64,000 bases of DNA, taken from the NCBI RefSeq assembly GCF_901000735.1, contig NC_081541.1, positions 3,403,021 through 3,467,020 of the forward strand, read 5' to 3'. This stretch comes from Corylus avellana. Taxonomy: Eukaryota > Streptophyta > Magnoliopsida > Fagales > Betulaceae. Positions 1 through 9,410 of the stretch are shown here, piece after piece. A model generated the notes under the pieces. The model saw nothing but the letters and a program-made list of their open reading frames with translations, had not been told where the DNA came from and did not search any database. The translations under genes were made by a program, and so were the position numbers. Each line of letters starts with the position of its first letter. Positions within the stretch are counted from its first letter, which is position 1.

Positions 1-234
1 CCTTGGAGTTTTTTACCTGCTGGGATTAATGTTTGGGTGTTTGTTGAGTCGCGTAGACTTTTAACGCTTGAGAAAAAGTTTGGGCTCTAGAGGTTTAGTC
101 TTGAGAATTGGAATTGGTTTAGATAATTGAGATAATTGGAATTGGAAATGGTTGAGATAATTGGTTTAGATGGATAAGCTGTTGAGAGAAATAATTGTTG
201 TTTCAAACTGTTGAGATTTTCAATCAGAGTCTAG

Positions 235-339
235 CTAGTTCTGATTGAAAGAAGTACCTCCATCATTATAGGACCAGGATGAAAAATCTCCTCTATAGAT
301 CTCTACAGACCTCATAGAATCTTGAACGGTTGGATCAAA
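235..339 (-). pseudogene. Orphan terminal exon of a NAC gene
   Basis: This is a 35-codon open stretch (stop included) that matches the last exon of the long NAC copies. It begins after an acceptor ending AACAG and reads FDPTVQDSMRSVEI, as in NAC-c (FDPTVQDSVRSIEI) and NAC-d. It ends ...GGTSFNQN where NAC-c ends GGTSSIRSS. None of the other exons follow on the right, because the duplicated unit A begins at 414. It is therefore the leftover 3' end of a NAC copy cut off by rearrangement. The intron next to it has an expanded AAGAAC/AAGAGC repeat. The sequence to its left (1-234) is NAC 3' flank, nearly identical to 16885-17125 downstream of NAC-c. The identity as a remnant is clear; any expression is doubtful. 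Confidence 0.8.
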
Positions 340-385
340 CTGTTGTACACAAGAACAAGAACAAGAACAAGAGCAATGCAAGGTT

Positions 386-413
386 GGTTGCAAGTTTTGC
401 CTACAAATTATGT
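386..413. other. 28-bp inverted scrap of NAC intron 6 at the unit A boundary
   Basis: These 28 bases are the exact reverse complement of 17351-17378, which lies in the last intron of NAC-c. The flanking exon (235-339) is in normal orientation, so only this scrap is flipped. It ends at 413, and the duplicated unit A starts at 414. A small inversion at the edge of a duplication suggests end-joining repair. Confidence 0.75.
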
Positions 414-789
414 CAAGTCTTCCACAGGGCCTGTTCCACGTCATCATTCGGAAAACTGCTCAAACAAAATTGTGTACCCTTCAATAAGAATTTGACAAGG
501 GAACATGAAATATCTTAAGAAAAAAAAAAAAAACTAAAACATCCTATCATACTGAATCTACAAGACTACAACTTTAAAAAACTCGTCATTTACCTTTTAG
601 ATTTATGATACTCTCTTTCTCTTCATACGATAGAAAAATCATCCACTACTCTGCTACCCAAGTTGAGATATCTAAGAATTACAGCTAGTTTTAAGCTAGA
701 TATCCAATGGGGGTAGTAATGATCAAAATCAAAACTCTAGCAATGTTGGACTTGCCAATTCTAGGCCATCACTGACTTCCGTGTGGCGT

Positions 790-1130
790 TCCACATCGTT
801 TGGGATGGAGATATGCTTATATATATAATCATATCCTTTTGGACAACAATAACAACGCATTTTAAAGCCGTAATGGTCATAATCATATCAGATACTCTGC
901 AGTTAAGCGCTACAAAATTATGTGAGAGTAGTATCAGAATGGGTGACCTCCTAGAGAAGTCTAGTTTAGAATAGTTAAAAGCAGACAATATTGTGTACCA
1001 TTGGAGTGAGGCGTTATAAATAGTATGAAAGCCATTGCCCAGCCTAAAATGGGAGAGCGTGCACTAGCCCTTGATGGTCGCCAGCTAGGCACTCGTTGAG
1101 ACGCCAAAAATTATAATGTTTCATACGCTG
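790..1130 (+). mobile_element. Cassandra-like TRIM fragment (LTR with 5S-like domain plus primer-binding region)
   Basis: Reading rightward there is an AT-rich leader, a 5S rRNA-like block (868-966), then TAGTATGAAAGCC near 1020, which resembles the initiator-Met primer-binding site TGGTATCAGAGCC. A short internal stretch (GAGAGCGTGCACTAGCCC) and the start of a likely second LTR (TGAGACGCC near 1097) follow. LTR, 5S-like domain, PBS and a tiny internal region is the known layout of Cassandra TRIM elements. The 3' LTR is cut near 1130, where another element begins. The same structure lies at 35280-35770, and a PBS-side remnant at 25283-25390. The family call is from memory of the layout, without a database match. 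Confidence 0.65.
868..966 (+). promoter_or_regulatory. 5S rRNA-like internal promoter sequence inside the TRIM
   Basis: The block carries recognisable 5S parts in order: a GGTCATAATCATATCAG start-like stretch, GCAGTTAAGCG (the A-box region) and AGTATCAGAATGGGTGACC followed by a CTCC-like end (the C-box region). The segment between boxes A and C is degenerate, so this is not a functional 5S rRNA gene. In Cassandra elements such blocks can bind the RNA polymerase III machinery; activity here is unknown. Confidence 0.7.
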
Positions 1131-1132
1131 GT

Positions 1133-1232
1133 GTAAAATGTTTTGTAGGAAATCATTTTCAAAAAAATATTTTCTGCTGAAAACATTTTTCGACGGAAAA
1201 CATTTTATGTCCAAACAAACGGAACCTTAATT
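1133..1232. mobile_element. Terminal fragment of the GGTTCCGTTTG-type TIR element
   Basis: The stretch holds AAATATTTTCTGCTGAAAAC and ends CAAACAAACGGAACC, the reverse complement of the left end of the array-bearing elements at 7739, 44283 and 59929. Only one end is present here. A similar piece lies at about 25410-25500, and the unit B equivalent at about 35765-35870. Confidence 0.55.
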
Positions 1233-1413
1233 TAAAAACCGCTCTTCCCGCAATGAATTGGTTTTACACCACTTGTTCAATTAATTTCACAGTGAATTTA
1301 CACACGATGTGGTTGTGCTTAACAAGGGAAAAATAAATTGCATAAACTTTATTTGTGCTGATTTTCTTGTTGGATCAATTGTACCTTTCTTTTTTTTTCT
1401 TTTTTTTTTTTTG

Positions 1414-1520
1414 TGTCTCCAAGAGGTAGTTTAATCGATTGGGACCACGTCTAATGAAGTGGAGGTCACTAGTTCGAATCTCCCTCCCCCTCTTGTGTGG
1501 ACATGTCAAAAAAAAAAAAT
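1414..1520 (+). mobile_element. tRNA-derived SINE
   Basis: This short element starts GTCTCCAAGAGGTAG and contains an A-box-like GGTAGTTTAATCGATTGG and a B-box AGTTCGAATCTC. It ends GTGTGGACATGTC plus poly(A). The A-box to B-box spacing and the poly(A) end fit a tRNA-derived SINE about 100 bp long. The same element lies at 5868, 24604, 32192, 36061, 40640 and 58537, with older copies at 15702 and about 25660. This copy is shared with unit B at the same place. Confidence 0.75.
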
Positions 1521-1731
1521 TGTAGCTTTTTAATTTTTTTTTTCAACAGATATAACAGCCTCTTGAAATCGACCACCACATATCTGTACATGCAATCAGT
1601 TTAATTAATATTGCTATAGTCTTAATTAATTAAATTACTTTATCAATGCTTCCTAATATTATCTTTCTCTAAGCTATACTCCTGATACGACAAATTCTCC
1701 AATATAATAACATGTATGAAGGCTGATTTGG

Positions 1732-1908
1732 AAACTTGAGTTCTTCATTACATATTTACACACTGGAAAATTGAAACAAACTTGAAATACAAACTTGAGT
1801 TCTTCATTACATATTTCCATACTGGAAAATTGAAACAAACTTGAAATACAAACTTGAGTTCTTCATTACATATTTACATAGTTGACAATTGAAACAAACT
1901 TGAAATAC
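1732..1908. repeat. 59-bp tandem repeat, three copies
   Basis: AAACTTGAGTTCTTCATTAC recurs at 1732, 1791 and 1850, a period of 59. The third copy is diverged (ATAGTTGACAATTG for ACTGGAAAATTG). The equivalent flank of NAC-c (about 15990) and of NAC-d (about 25930) has a single copy, while unit B (36388) also has three. The amplification therefore came before the A/B duplication and after the split from the c/d lineage. Confidence 0.85.
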
Positions 1909-2876
1909 AAATTAACATACACACTTCAAATTCGTGATACATGTTTTAAGTAGGGGATTTGGGAAGCTAACTTAGGGTTACGTATTGAACCCTTAGGGTT
2001 AGCATTCAGCCCTCACCATACAATCGTCAATAGAAGATGCCGATAAATTGACCCATCACATTTGGATAAAATGTAAGGTGATCATACGCCAAAGATCCAT
2101 CAACTTAACATAATCTTCAAATTTGGAAGTCTAAAAAGCTTGATAATCTTCAAGTAACAGCTAAGTACCAACTTGCGAGGTTAATATTCAACCACCGTCG
2201 CACGGCGGTCCGCATAAGATACTAATAAACTAACTAATCATACTTGGAAAGAAGTAAGGTGGGCATAGGCCAAACATCAACTTTTGTTGGCTTCACTTGG
2301 CATACTTCGGACTTTGGAGGGAGAGTTTTTGTAGAAATGACAAGTGGGATAATGGATCGATTTCCATGAAAATGGGTTTCTTGGTTTTCTAAACGTACAC
2401 TTGGGAAGATTGTAATTCACTTGCTAGGATTGAGTCGATTGCGAGAAAGGTTTGGGGTTCTAGAAGATTGGTACTCTACTTGAGACCTTGAACTCGATGG
2501 AGGAGTTCATAACTCTAGAATGCGGTTTGAAGAAGATGGTAATTGAAAAGGATTGGGAGGAACGTTTGGGGTTCTTAGGCTGAAAAGGAATAACTAATTG
2601 GAATCAATGAGTATGATTGATTTCAAATAGGTTTATACCCTTGGGGTTTTTTTCCCTGCTGGGATTGTTTGGGTGTTTGCTGAGAAAAAGTTTGGGCTCT
2701 TGAGGTTTAGTCGTGACTCGTGAGAATTGGAATTGGAAATGGTTTAGAGAATTGAGATAATTGCTTTAGATCGATAAGCTGTTGAGAGAAATAATTTTTG
2801 TTTCGGATGAGATTTTCAATCAGAGCCTAGCTAGATCTGATTGAAGAAGTACCTCCATCGTCATAGGATCCGGGAT

Positions 2877-5288
2877 TTAACAACCCAGATGAGCCTTTAT
2901 ATTGATCTCGTCAGACCACATAGAATGCTGAACCGGTGGATCAAACTTCTGCACACAAGAACAATGCAAGGTTAGTTTTTGAAACACCAGTTTATTTGTA
3001 AATAAAAGACACAAGCTGTAAACCTGAAGCTGCAGATTGACACAACAGAACGTACATGACATTGAGAGCATCCGGCCAGTACTTACCAGTGCATTGAGCA
3101 TTTTTGCATTCACTGCACTGCGTGATACGTCGTCCATTACAGATTCCATGTTTTTCATGGTCTCACAGCCAAAAGCGAGTTTCTTTTGACTGCTAGGATC
3201 GTTACCAAGGGACTCATCTGGATTATTGGGCATCGGACCCCATAACTCAGACTTATAGGTGGCTGGATCATTTGTGCCATATTGCGAAGGCACCGCATAG
3301 TTTGGTTCATCAGCGACAAGGTCAGACATGCAAATAGCATCCAACACTATTTGCATCGGCGAGTGTGATGGGGAGAAGAAGGGCGAGTCCCAATCTATAT
3401 CTGCTACTGGTTGCTCTGGTGGGGCACAGCACATATTTGAGTCTCCCATCTGCAAATCAACTTTGATTTTAGAAACATAAATGAAGGAGATACTTGCAAA
3501 TCAACTGCACTTGGAATATAGTTCAGTCTTTCTCACCTGATTACCAGCTGTTGCTTCGGCCCCTTGAGAATTGTTTGTGGGTGCTACAGTGTTAGATGTC
3601 ATTCCATCAGAGTAACATCCTGTGAGATGATTACCAACTTCCTCTCCTAATGCTGGATATACTGAAGCCAGCGCTGGCTCAGACTCTGCTTTTTCAAAAG
3701 AAGATTTAGCTGTGGGAGGAGATGAAAAAGTAGGTGTATTGGGGAGTGAAAGGGTGCAATCTGGTGGATCTTGCAGCATGTCTAAGAGCATATTTAGTTC
3801 TTCCTGAGAAGAAACATGAATGAACAAGATTAGTATTTAATTTAATTAACAACAGATTTAAGCTGAAACTCAATTCCTTTCTCACCTCATCTGTCATATG
3901 ATTCTCTTCAGGTGCTCTAATGTAAGATGTGGTTCCAAAAATTGCTGGATACTCTTCAGCTTGCACTGATGCTGGAGATACTAAAGCTTGGGTTAGGTCA
4001 GACTCTGCTTCATCAGCAGAATATTTGGCCGTGTTTGGAGATGAAACAGCAGCTGTATCGGAGAGTGAAGTTAAGAGGGTCGAAAGGTTGCTCTCCGGTT
4101 GTAGATCAACCTGATGGAAGAAACATGAATGAATAAGATTAGTACTAAAATTAATTTACTGCAGCACTTCTAATTTCTACAACAAAAAAAAAAATAACTA
4201 GTGTTTTAAGACCCATTCCTTTCTCACCTCATCAGCTATCACTTGTGCCATTTCTACCACTGGATTCTCTGCAGAAAAATTGGTGTCACCACACTCAACA
4301 CTTGCTATAGTGTCATATGTCATTACATCAGAATTTTCAGAATGAGGAGATTCGTTAGTTGTTGGATGATCTTCAGCTTGCACTTCCAGTGCTGAAGATT
4401 CTGAAGCCGCCCTTCGTTTAGACTTGGCAGGTCCAGCTTCGGTAGAGTGCTTTCGCTTTCGACCATTGCCACCATTGTTAGTTCTCTTGAATAAACGACA
4501 CAGAACAAAGATTTTCTGCATAAATTAAGTTAATCAACAAGGTGAGAACTTAGAATCACCAACAGAGTAAATCCTCTTCAAAGATGACCCTTTACATGAT
4601 CAAGAGGAAATGTGAAGCCAATAATAAAAAAAAAAAAAAGACGAAATTGTAATCCCACCTGATCGCCATCGGGATCGGTGCCATCAAGCCCCTTCAGGAT
4701 TGCGTGGTACTCATGCATTACCCACTCAGTTTTTTTCCCATGTGGAGTGCGCCCCTCATAGAAAACCAGTATCTTTTTTATTCCAATCAACCTCTCTCCA
4801 GACCAGATTTCTTGATCCTTACCAGTCACTTTCCAGTACCCAGCTCTGGTTGCCCTGTTCAATCGATTCCCATTCGAGTGCTTACGGTCCTGTGGCGAGA
4901 AGAAGCACCACTCTAGATCTTTTGTCCGTATGCCGGATAAATCTACACTTAAACAAGCAAGACTGAGCACAACAAAAATTTGACAGCCCAAGTGAGAAAT
5001 TACATCATGAGTACATTACATAATTTACATAATAATGAGGACATCAATTAAAGCCCAAAAAAATTCACGGTCTGAAATAAGAAAATCAAATCGTCATAGA
5101 CTCATATTAAGTAGAAGGGGGTGATCACCTGGCAAATCCCAGGGCTCCCATTTGAAGAAATGAAGTTCGGTAATAAAGTCAAAGTTCTCATCATTCCCAG
5201 TGATCTTTGACCTCAAGTAGTCGATGAGTTCGTCGTCCGTCGGACTGAACCGGATCCCCCGTGGCAGATTCGAATACCAATTGGCCAT
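2877..5288 (-). CDS. NAC-1, NTM1/NTL-type NAC transcription factor, 552 aa, 7 exons
   Basis: A NAC-domain transcription factor that should bind CGTG-core promoter sites as a dimer in the nucleus. Exons (minus): 5288-5129, 4942-4659, 4515-4228, 4110-3886, 3803-3537, 3449-3087 and 2948-2877. All introns are GT-AG and the frame is unbroken. Exon 1 has subdomains A and B ([29 protein letters not shown]). Exon 2 has C and D ([19 protein letters not shown]). Exon 3 opens with E (FVLCRLFKR), then basic KRRAAS and GRKRKHS nuclear-localisation-like patches. Exons 4-6 encode an acidic Ser/Glu/Pro-rich tail with repeated AESD/AESE-type motifs, likely the activation region. WDLPD...GI and FVLCRLFKR place it with NTM1/NTL NACs, but the spliced form has no membrane anchor (see the intron 6 finding). 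The start is the ATG at 5288, with an in-frame TTG just before it. A subgroup or orthologue cannot be assigned. Confidence 0.88.
2949..3086 (-). other. In-frame, stop-free last intron of NAC-1 (exitron-like)
   Basis: The intron is 138 nt, a multiple of three, bounded by GTAAGT and TGTGCAG. It has no stop in the frame of the flanking exons. If retained it inserts 46 residues including [20 protein letters not shown] and the following CLLFTN, a hydrophobic Cys/Leu-rich stretch. The same holds at 37609-37746 (NAC-2) and 56076-56213 (NAC-3). The intron of NAC-c and of NAC-d has stops. Confidence 0.7.
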
Positions 5289-5362
5289 CAAACTCAGAGA
5301 ATGAATTTCGTCAGAAAGAGAGGTCAGAGGAGTGGAAGACTAAGTGTGAACAGACCTGATAT

Positions 5363-5417
5363 CTATATAGAAGATAAAAGGTGGGCCCTACTAACTTCCC
5401 CGAGAAGTTTGCACGTG
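5363..5417 (-). promoter_or_regulatory. NAC-1 promoter: TATA box, palindrome, G-box
   Basis: On the minus strand a CTATATAG box (5363-5370) lies 75-82 bp before the ATG. Upstream of it sits a near-palindrome (5393-5409, AACTTCCCCGAGAAGTT), matching the perfect AACTTCTCGGAGAAGTT of NAC-2, NAC-3 and NAC-d. Next to it CACGTG (5412-5417) is a perfect G-box; NAC-2 and NAC-3 read CATGTG at the same place. Factors binding here are not known. Confidence 0.5.
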
Positions 5418-6473
5418 AGGCTCACGATTCTTTTTTCTTTTTTTCTTTTTTTCCTTTTTTTATTCCTTATAATTTAGAGGGAATAAGCTAGGAAAGATTT
5501 CACCAATCAATAAATAAATAAAGGGGACTTAGGGGAGGGCAAACCAATAAAAGCCCTAACACAACCAAAAAAAAAAAAAAAATTATTATTATTATTATTA
5601 TTTTTTGTAACAATGACTTCATATACACTATTAAATATGAGTAATGTATTTTTTTTTTTAAAAAAAAAAAAAATCATGAGTAACAGTAGAGACAATCTTT
5701 TTATCCTCTTAAAGTTGATGTGACTTTCAAAATTATTATTGAATCAAAATTCAAGTATGATTCATCTAAAATTTAATTGTGATTTTAAAAGTCACATCAG
5801 CTTTAAGACGAAAAAAAGATAGTTTCTAACATTACTCATTAAATATACCAAATTTAATTTAAAATTTTGACATGATATGTCCACACAAGAGGGAGGGAAA
5901 AAATTCGAACTAGTGACCTCTACTTCATTAAGCGTGGTTTCAGCTGATTGAGTTACCTCTTGGGAACAATTTAATTTGAAATTGAACATCAACTTTAGGA
6001 GGATAAAAAGAAAAGATAAAAAGATGATTTCTAACATTACTCATTAAATATACCAAATTTAAATACTAATTATAAATTTAATTTGAAATTGAGAGATGAG
6101 TGCAATCCAAAACAAAAATGGAAGTCTAATTAATTATCTCATGCCAATGCGGCAAGTATTGTGATGTCATTTGCCAAAACGCGTGGAGTTAGGAAGAATC
6201 TTGGTAAAGAGGAGAATTTTTTATTTTATTTTATTTTTTTTGTGAAGAGGAGAATCTTTTTCACTATGCAATGGCAAAGGAGTGAAGGACAGCAAACCAC
6301 ATCCAATAAATCTTCATATAAAACTACTCACAAAAAAAAAAAAAAAAACTTGATCTCCAAGTCCAAGTTTTGGACAGAGTAAAGTTACACCACGATCGAT
6401 TACTTTCAAAGCTAAAAATAAATATTCCTTTTTACACTACTTTAGGTAGAATGCAATGAAAAAGAGACACCTC
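5418..6473. other. Upstream region of NAC-1, no gene
   Basis: Low-complexity AT-rich DNA with T-rich tracts, a TTA/TAA microsatellite (about 5580-5602) and a SINE at 5868-5967. The parallel stretches of units B (40171-41239) and C (58106-59099) align to it with small indels. Open frames here contain homopolymer-derived residues and look non-coding. Confidence 0.6.
5868..5967 (-). mobile_element. tRNA-derived SINE
   Basis: This is the reverse-complement copy of the SINE described at 1414: ATGTCCACACAAGAGGGAGG, TTCGAACTAGTGACC (the B-box in reverse) and GATTGAGTTACCTCTTGGG (the A-box side). It is shared with 40640 in unit B and 58537 in unit C, so it predates the unit duplication. Confidence 0.75.
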
Positions 6474-6647
6474 TGCTAAGAATATTAGGTTAAGAGTTAT
6501 TTATTTTCTTAGATATTTTTGGTCTATTGAGTTTACTTTTTTTTAAGTCGACGAAGTTACTATTATTTGCCTATATATATAGGTCACTTCTGTACATTAT
6601 TCTATATGATTCAATATACAATCTTATTCTCAACATGGTACTAGAGC
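6474..6647 (+). mobile_element. Short LTR plus primer-binding site (copia- or TRIM-like)
   Basis: A TG...CA-bounded sequence of about 160 bp (start TGCTAAGAATATTAGG, end TTCTCAACA) is followed directly by TGGTACTAGAGC, a one-step variant of the initiator-Met PBS TGGTATCAGAGC. The intact-looking equivalent in unit C is 59100-59260 plus TGGTATCACAGC. In unit B the same LTR is split by a TIR element at 41262-43501. No gag or pol follows, so only the 5' end is preserved. Confidence 0.6.
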
Positions 6648-6792
6648 ACATATTCTGAATCACCTTTAATTTTTTTTTTTTTTTCACGGTGCCGCTAGTG
6701 TTTTCTAGCGAATCTCTTGCTTTGTCATTTTCAACAAAAATTCACCTATTCTACAACTTAAACAAAAAGAAAAAACTTGACTAATAATAATA

Positions 6793-7255
6793 AGGGTTAA
6801 ATACTTAATACTCCCTGGGATTTAGAAACTTTATTTTTACCCATGTGGCTTTATTTTTATCACAGGACCCCCTGGAGTTTTGATAAAGTTTCAAGTTAGT
6901 TTATCCGTTAGTTGACCGTTAGGAGTGACACGTGAACCAATAAGATGTTGACATGTGGTACCCATTTAATTTTTTTTTTTTTAATTAAAAAAAATGTAAC
7001 CCCCAAATGGCCAAGCCACCCTCAATTTTTTTCCTTTTTTTTAAAAAAAAAATACATTTTTTTAATTAAAATAAAATAAAATAGGTGCAACATGTCAACA
7101 TCTGATTGGTCCACGTGTCACTCCTAACGGTCAACTAACGGATTGACTAACTTGGTCCTTTATCAAAACCTCAGGGGGTCCTATAATAAAAATGAAACCC
7201 CAGAGGGGTAAAAATAAAGTTTTCAAACCCCATGAGATATTAAGTATTTAACCCT
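6793..7255. mobile_element. Mutator-like MITE with long terminal inverted repeats
   Basis: GGGTTAAATACTTAATA at the left is mirrored by TATTAAGTATTTAACCC at the right, and the arms stay alike for about 200 bp (CACGTGAACCAATAAGATG against CTGATTGGTCCACGTGTCAC). Units B and C carry the empty TAA-rich site (about 43805 and 59430). TAATAATAA on both sides would fit a 9-bp Mutator-type target duplication, but the site is itself a TAA repeat, so this is tentative. It is specific to unit A. Confidence 0.7.
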
Positions 7256-7738
7256 AATAATAATAATAATAATACTCTAAAACTCATTTTATAGTGATTG
7301 AAATGTCGTGTTTTAAGTAACCTTTTATGTTAAATACTTAAAAAAGTAAAAATGTTAATCATTTAAAACATGTAACATCAACTGCTATAAAATAACTGTA
7401 ACAAATGGCTTTAAATAATTCATTACTCAATCCAAAAAAATAAAAAGTCCGTTTACAAATAAATCATTCTAACGAAATATATATATTCATTCTTGTTAAT
7501 TCAAATATTAATACGTCATTTGAATTCAGTAGTATAATAATCTACTAAATAATATTATTTATATATTTATACATAATTGCATAACTTGAATTTTATTGAA
7601 TGAACTACAAAAATATTGTTTAAAGTTAACAATGATATTATTCGTGGGTCCTAAATTGAAACATTTGCTTAATATATAAGACTATAAGAGAGTGTGATTT
7701 TGGCTAACTAAACACAATATTCAAAGTTATATAGAAAA

Positions 7739-8639
7739 GGTTCCGTTTGTTTCGCAATAAAATTATTTACGAAAAATGTTTTTTGTATTTTCGGGTGTTT
7801 GGTGCGACGTAAAATAATAGTTAACGGAAACTATTTTCCCTTTGACCAAAAATTCTTATTTAATTTTCAGGCATCTCATTATCAAATCGACGGATCCTAC
7901 CAAGACTCGCCCAAGACCCCGTTGGGACCCACCCAGGACTTGACCGAGACTCGCCTAAGACCTGATCGGACCCACCCAGGACCCCGCTGGAACTTGCCCA
8001 GGACTTGATCGAAACCTACCTGGGACTCGACTAGACCCATCTTGGACCCATCAGGACCTGACTAGACCTGCCCGGGACTTGACCAGGACCTGCCCAAGAC
8101 CCTGCCTGGGACCTGCCAAGGACCCGCTTGGGACTTGACTAAGACCCGACCGGACCCACCCAAGACCCCGTAGGGACTCATTGGAAAATATTCTTGGCGA
8201 AAAATATTTTCCTTGAAAATGATTTTTTAGAAAATATTTTCCGATATTTGGCATGTAAGGAAAATCAAGCAGGTCCCGATCGGGTCCCCGACATTGGAAA
8301 ATATTTTTCGATATTTGGTGTGTACGCAAAATCATATTAAACACTAAATTACAAAAATGTCCCTGTCGGGTCTTGGGCGGGTCCTGCCAAGGTCTCAAGT
8401 TGATCCCGACAAGTCCTGATAGGGTTTAGGCGGTGTCCAAGCAAATCTCGGGTGAGTCGCAGTGGGTAATTTTCAGTTGTGAATAAAAATTACATTTTAT
8501 AGTTTAATCTGATTAAATGAAAATATAAAAAAATATTTGTAATTTTTAATGCGTACCACCAAAAAATGTTTTTATCATAAAATATTTTCCTATAAAATAA
8601 TTTTCTTAAAAATATTTTAGGTTGAAACAAACAAAGCCA
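7739..8639. mobile_element. TIR element carrying a GC-rich tandem array
   Basis: The ends are GGTTCCGTTTGTTTCG and, inverted, GAAACAAACAAAGCC. Subterminal parts are rich in GGAAAATATTTTC-like palindromes. The centre holds an array of degenerate GACTTGACC/GACCTG-type units (7890-8170), with further related units at 8260-8450. No transposase is visible, so it is non-autonomous. Copies sit at 44283-45192 and 59929-60862. Confidence 0.65.
7890..8170. repeat. Degenerate GACTTGACC / CCCAGGACC tandem array
   Basis: Units of roughly 10-11 bp, pairing to about 21 bp, alternate between GACTTGACCGAGACTCGCC and GACCTGATCGGACCCACCC forms. The array is GC-rich inside AT-rich DNA. Arrays in units B (about 44450-44690) and C (about 60090-60410) differ in unit number and order, so they evolve quickly. 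The open frames across it reflect repeat structure, not a gene. Confidence 0.7.
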
Positions 8640-8825
8640 AAATGTTACTTTATTTACATAACTGGTTTAATGTGATTATAATATTTTGAATTTCTTGAAA
8701 TTTATTGAACTTAAAAAATATTGTGGACCGGTTGTCGCAAGTCAACGGACAACATAATAGTACTCAACCATGGAAACTGTGGGGCCACCACTGTCATAAA
8801 ACTTAGGAAGGAAGGAAGCCACTTT

Positions 8826-9410
8826 AGCTATGTTTGCCCGAGGAAAGCCCCGCACTGTTCCAGCTATAGTGCGGACTGACACGTGGTTGACTTTTTCATC
8901 TTAATTTTTTTTTTTTTCACCAAAATATTAAAAAAAAAAAAAAAAAGCAGAAAATTGAGTACACCCCTCTTTTTTGGTTAAAAATGGGGTGGTCCCCACC
9001 CCACATTTGGCTGCGGGTGGCCGGAACCACCCCCAAAGATTTCCTCGGCCAGACGCAGTCAAACCACCTCACTGGGGTGGCTGTCCCACACCCCCAAATG
9101 CACCCATTCTTAGCCAGGTGGCTCTGACCACCTCTACACGGGTGGTCTGACCACCTCAGAGGCCGGGCCAGGAGGCCTGTACCACTTCTTGTTAAAATGG
9201 TGATTCCAATTCCCCATTTTGTCATATAAGTATCGAACCAATCCTTATCTTTCCCCTCTGTTTTCTTTTCTTTTTTTTTAATATTTTGCTTTTTTAAAAA
9301 AAAAAAAAAAAACTTAAGATGAAAAAGTCAGCCACATGTCAGTCCGCACTGTAGTTGAAACAGTGCCGTTCCAACTACAGTGCGGGGCTCTTCCTTTGGC
9401 AAACATAGCT
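8826..9410. mobile_element. TIR element with inner GGTGGTC hairpins
   Basis: AGCTATGTTTGCC at the left is mirrored by GGCAAACATAGCT at the right. Inside, GCACTGT...GTGCGGACTGACACGTGG is mirrored by CCACATGTCAGTCCGCAC. The GC-rich core is built of GGTGGTC/GACCACC inverted motifs. Units B and C have the empty site (GGAAGGAAGC then CTTGACCATTA), so the insertion is unit A-specific. An element with a similar core lies at 61206-61876. Confidence 0.65.

Larger units (their letters stand above)
1240..2876. other. 3' flanking block shared by long NAC genes
   Basis: No gene seen. Apart from the SINE and the 59-bp repeat, the stretch matches 15520-17125 (behind NAC-c), 25500-26290 (behind NAC-d) and 35880-37536 (behind NAC-2). 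It holds phrases such as GATAAATTGACCCATCACAT and GGCATAGGCCAAACATCAAC, diverged copies of which also occur near 24290-24400. It travels with the NAC genes and probably contains their 3' untranslated and downstream DNA. Confidence 0.6.

Noticed and set aside
868..966. 5S rRNA gene
   Set aside because: Only box regions match; the middle is degenerate, and the surrounding LTR and primer-binding layout explains it better.
1732..1908. CRISPR-like array
   Set aside because: Three direct 59-bp copies with no spacers, in a plant nuclear genome; it is a plain tandem repeat.
4700..4966. Plus-strand open frames opposite NAC exon 2 (also at 18963, 28339, 39459, 57350)
   Set aside because: They recur in every NAC copy because the real gene is on the minus strand; their residues change freely where the NAC residues are kept.
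7799..8398. Open frames across the GACTTGACC array
   Set aside because: Their length comes from a stop-poor tandem repeat; the frames are not kept in units B and C.
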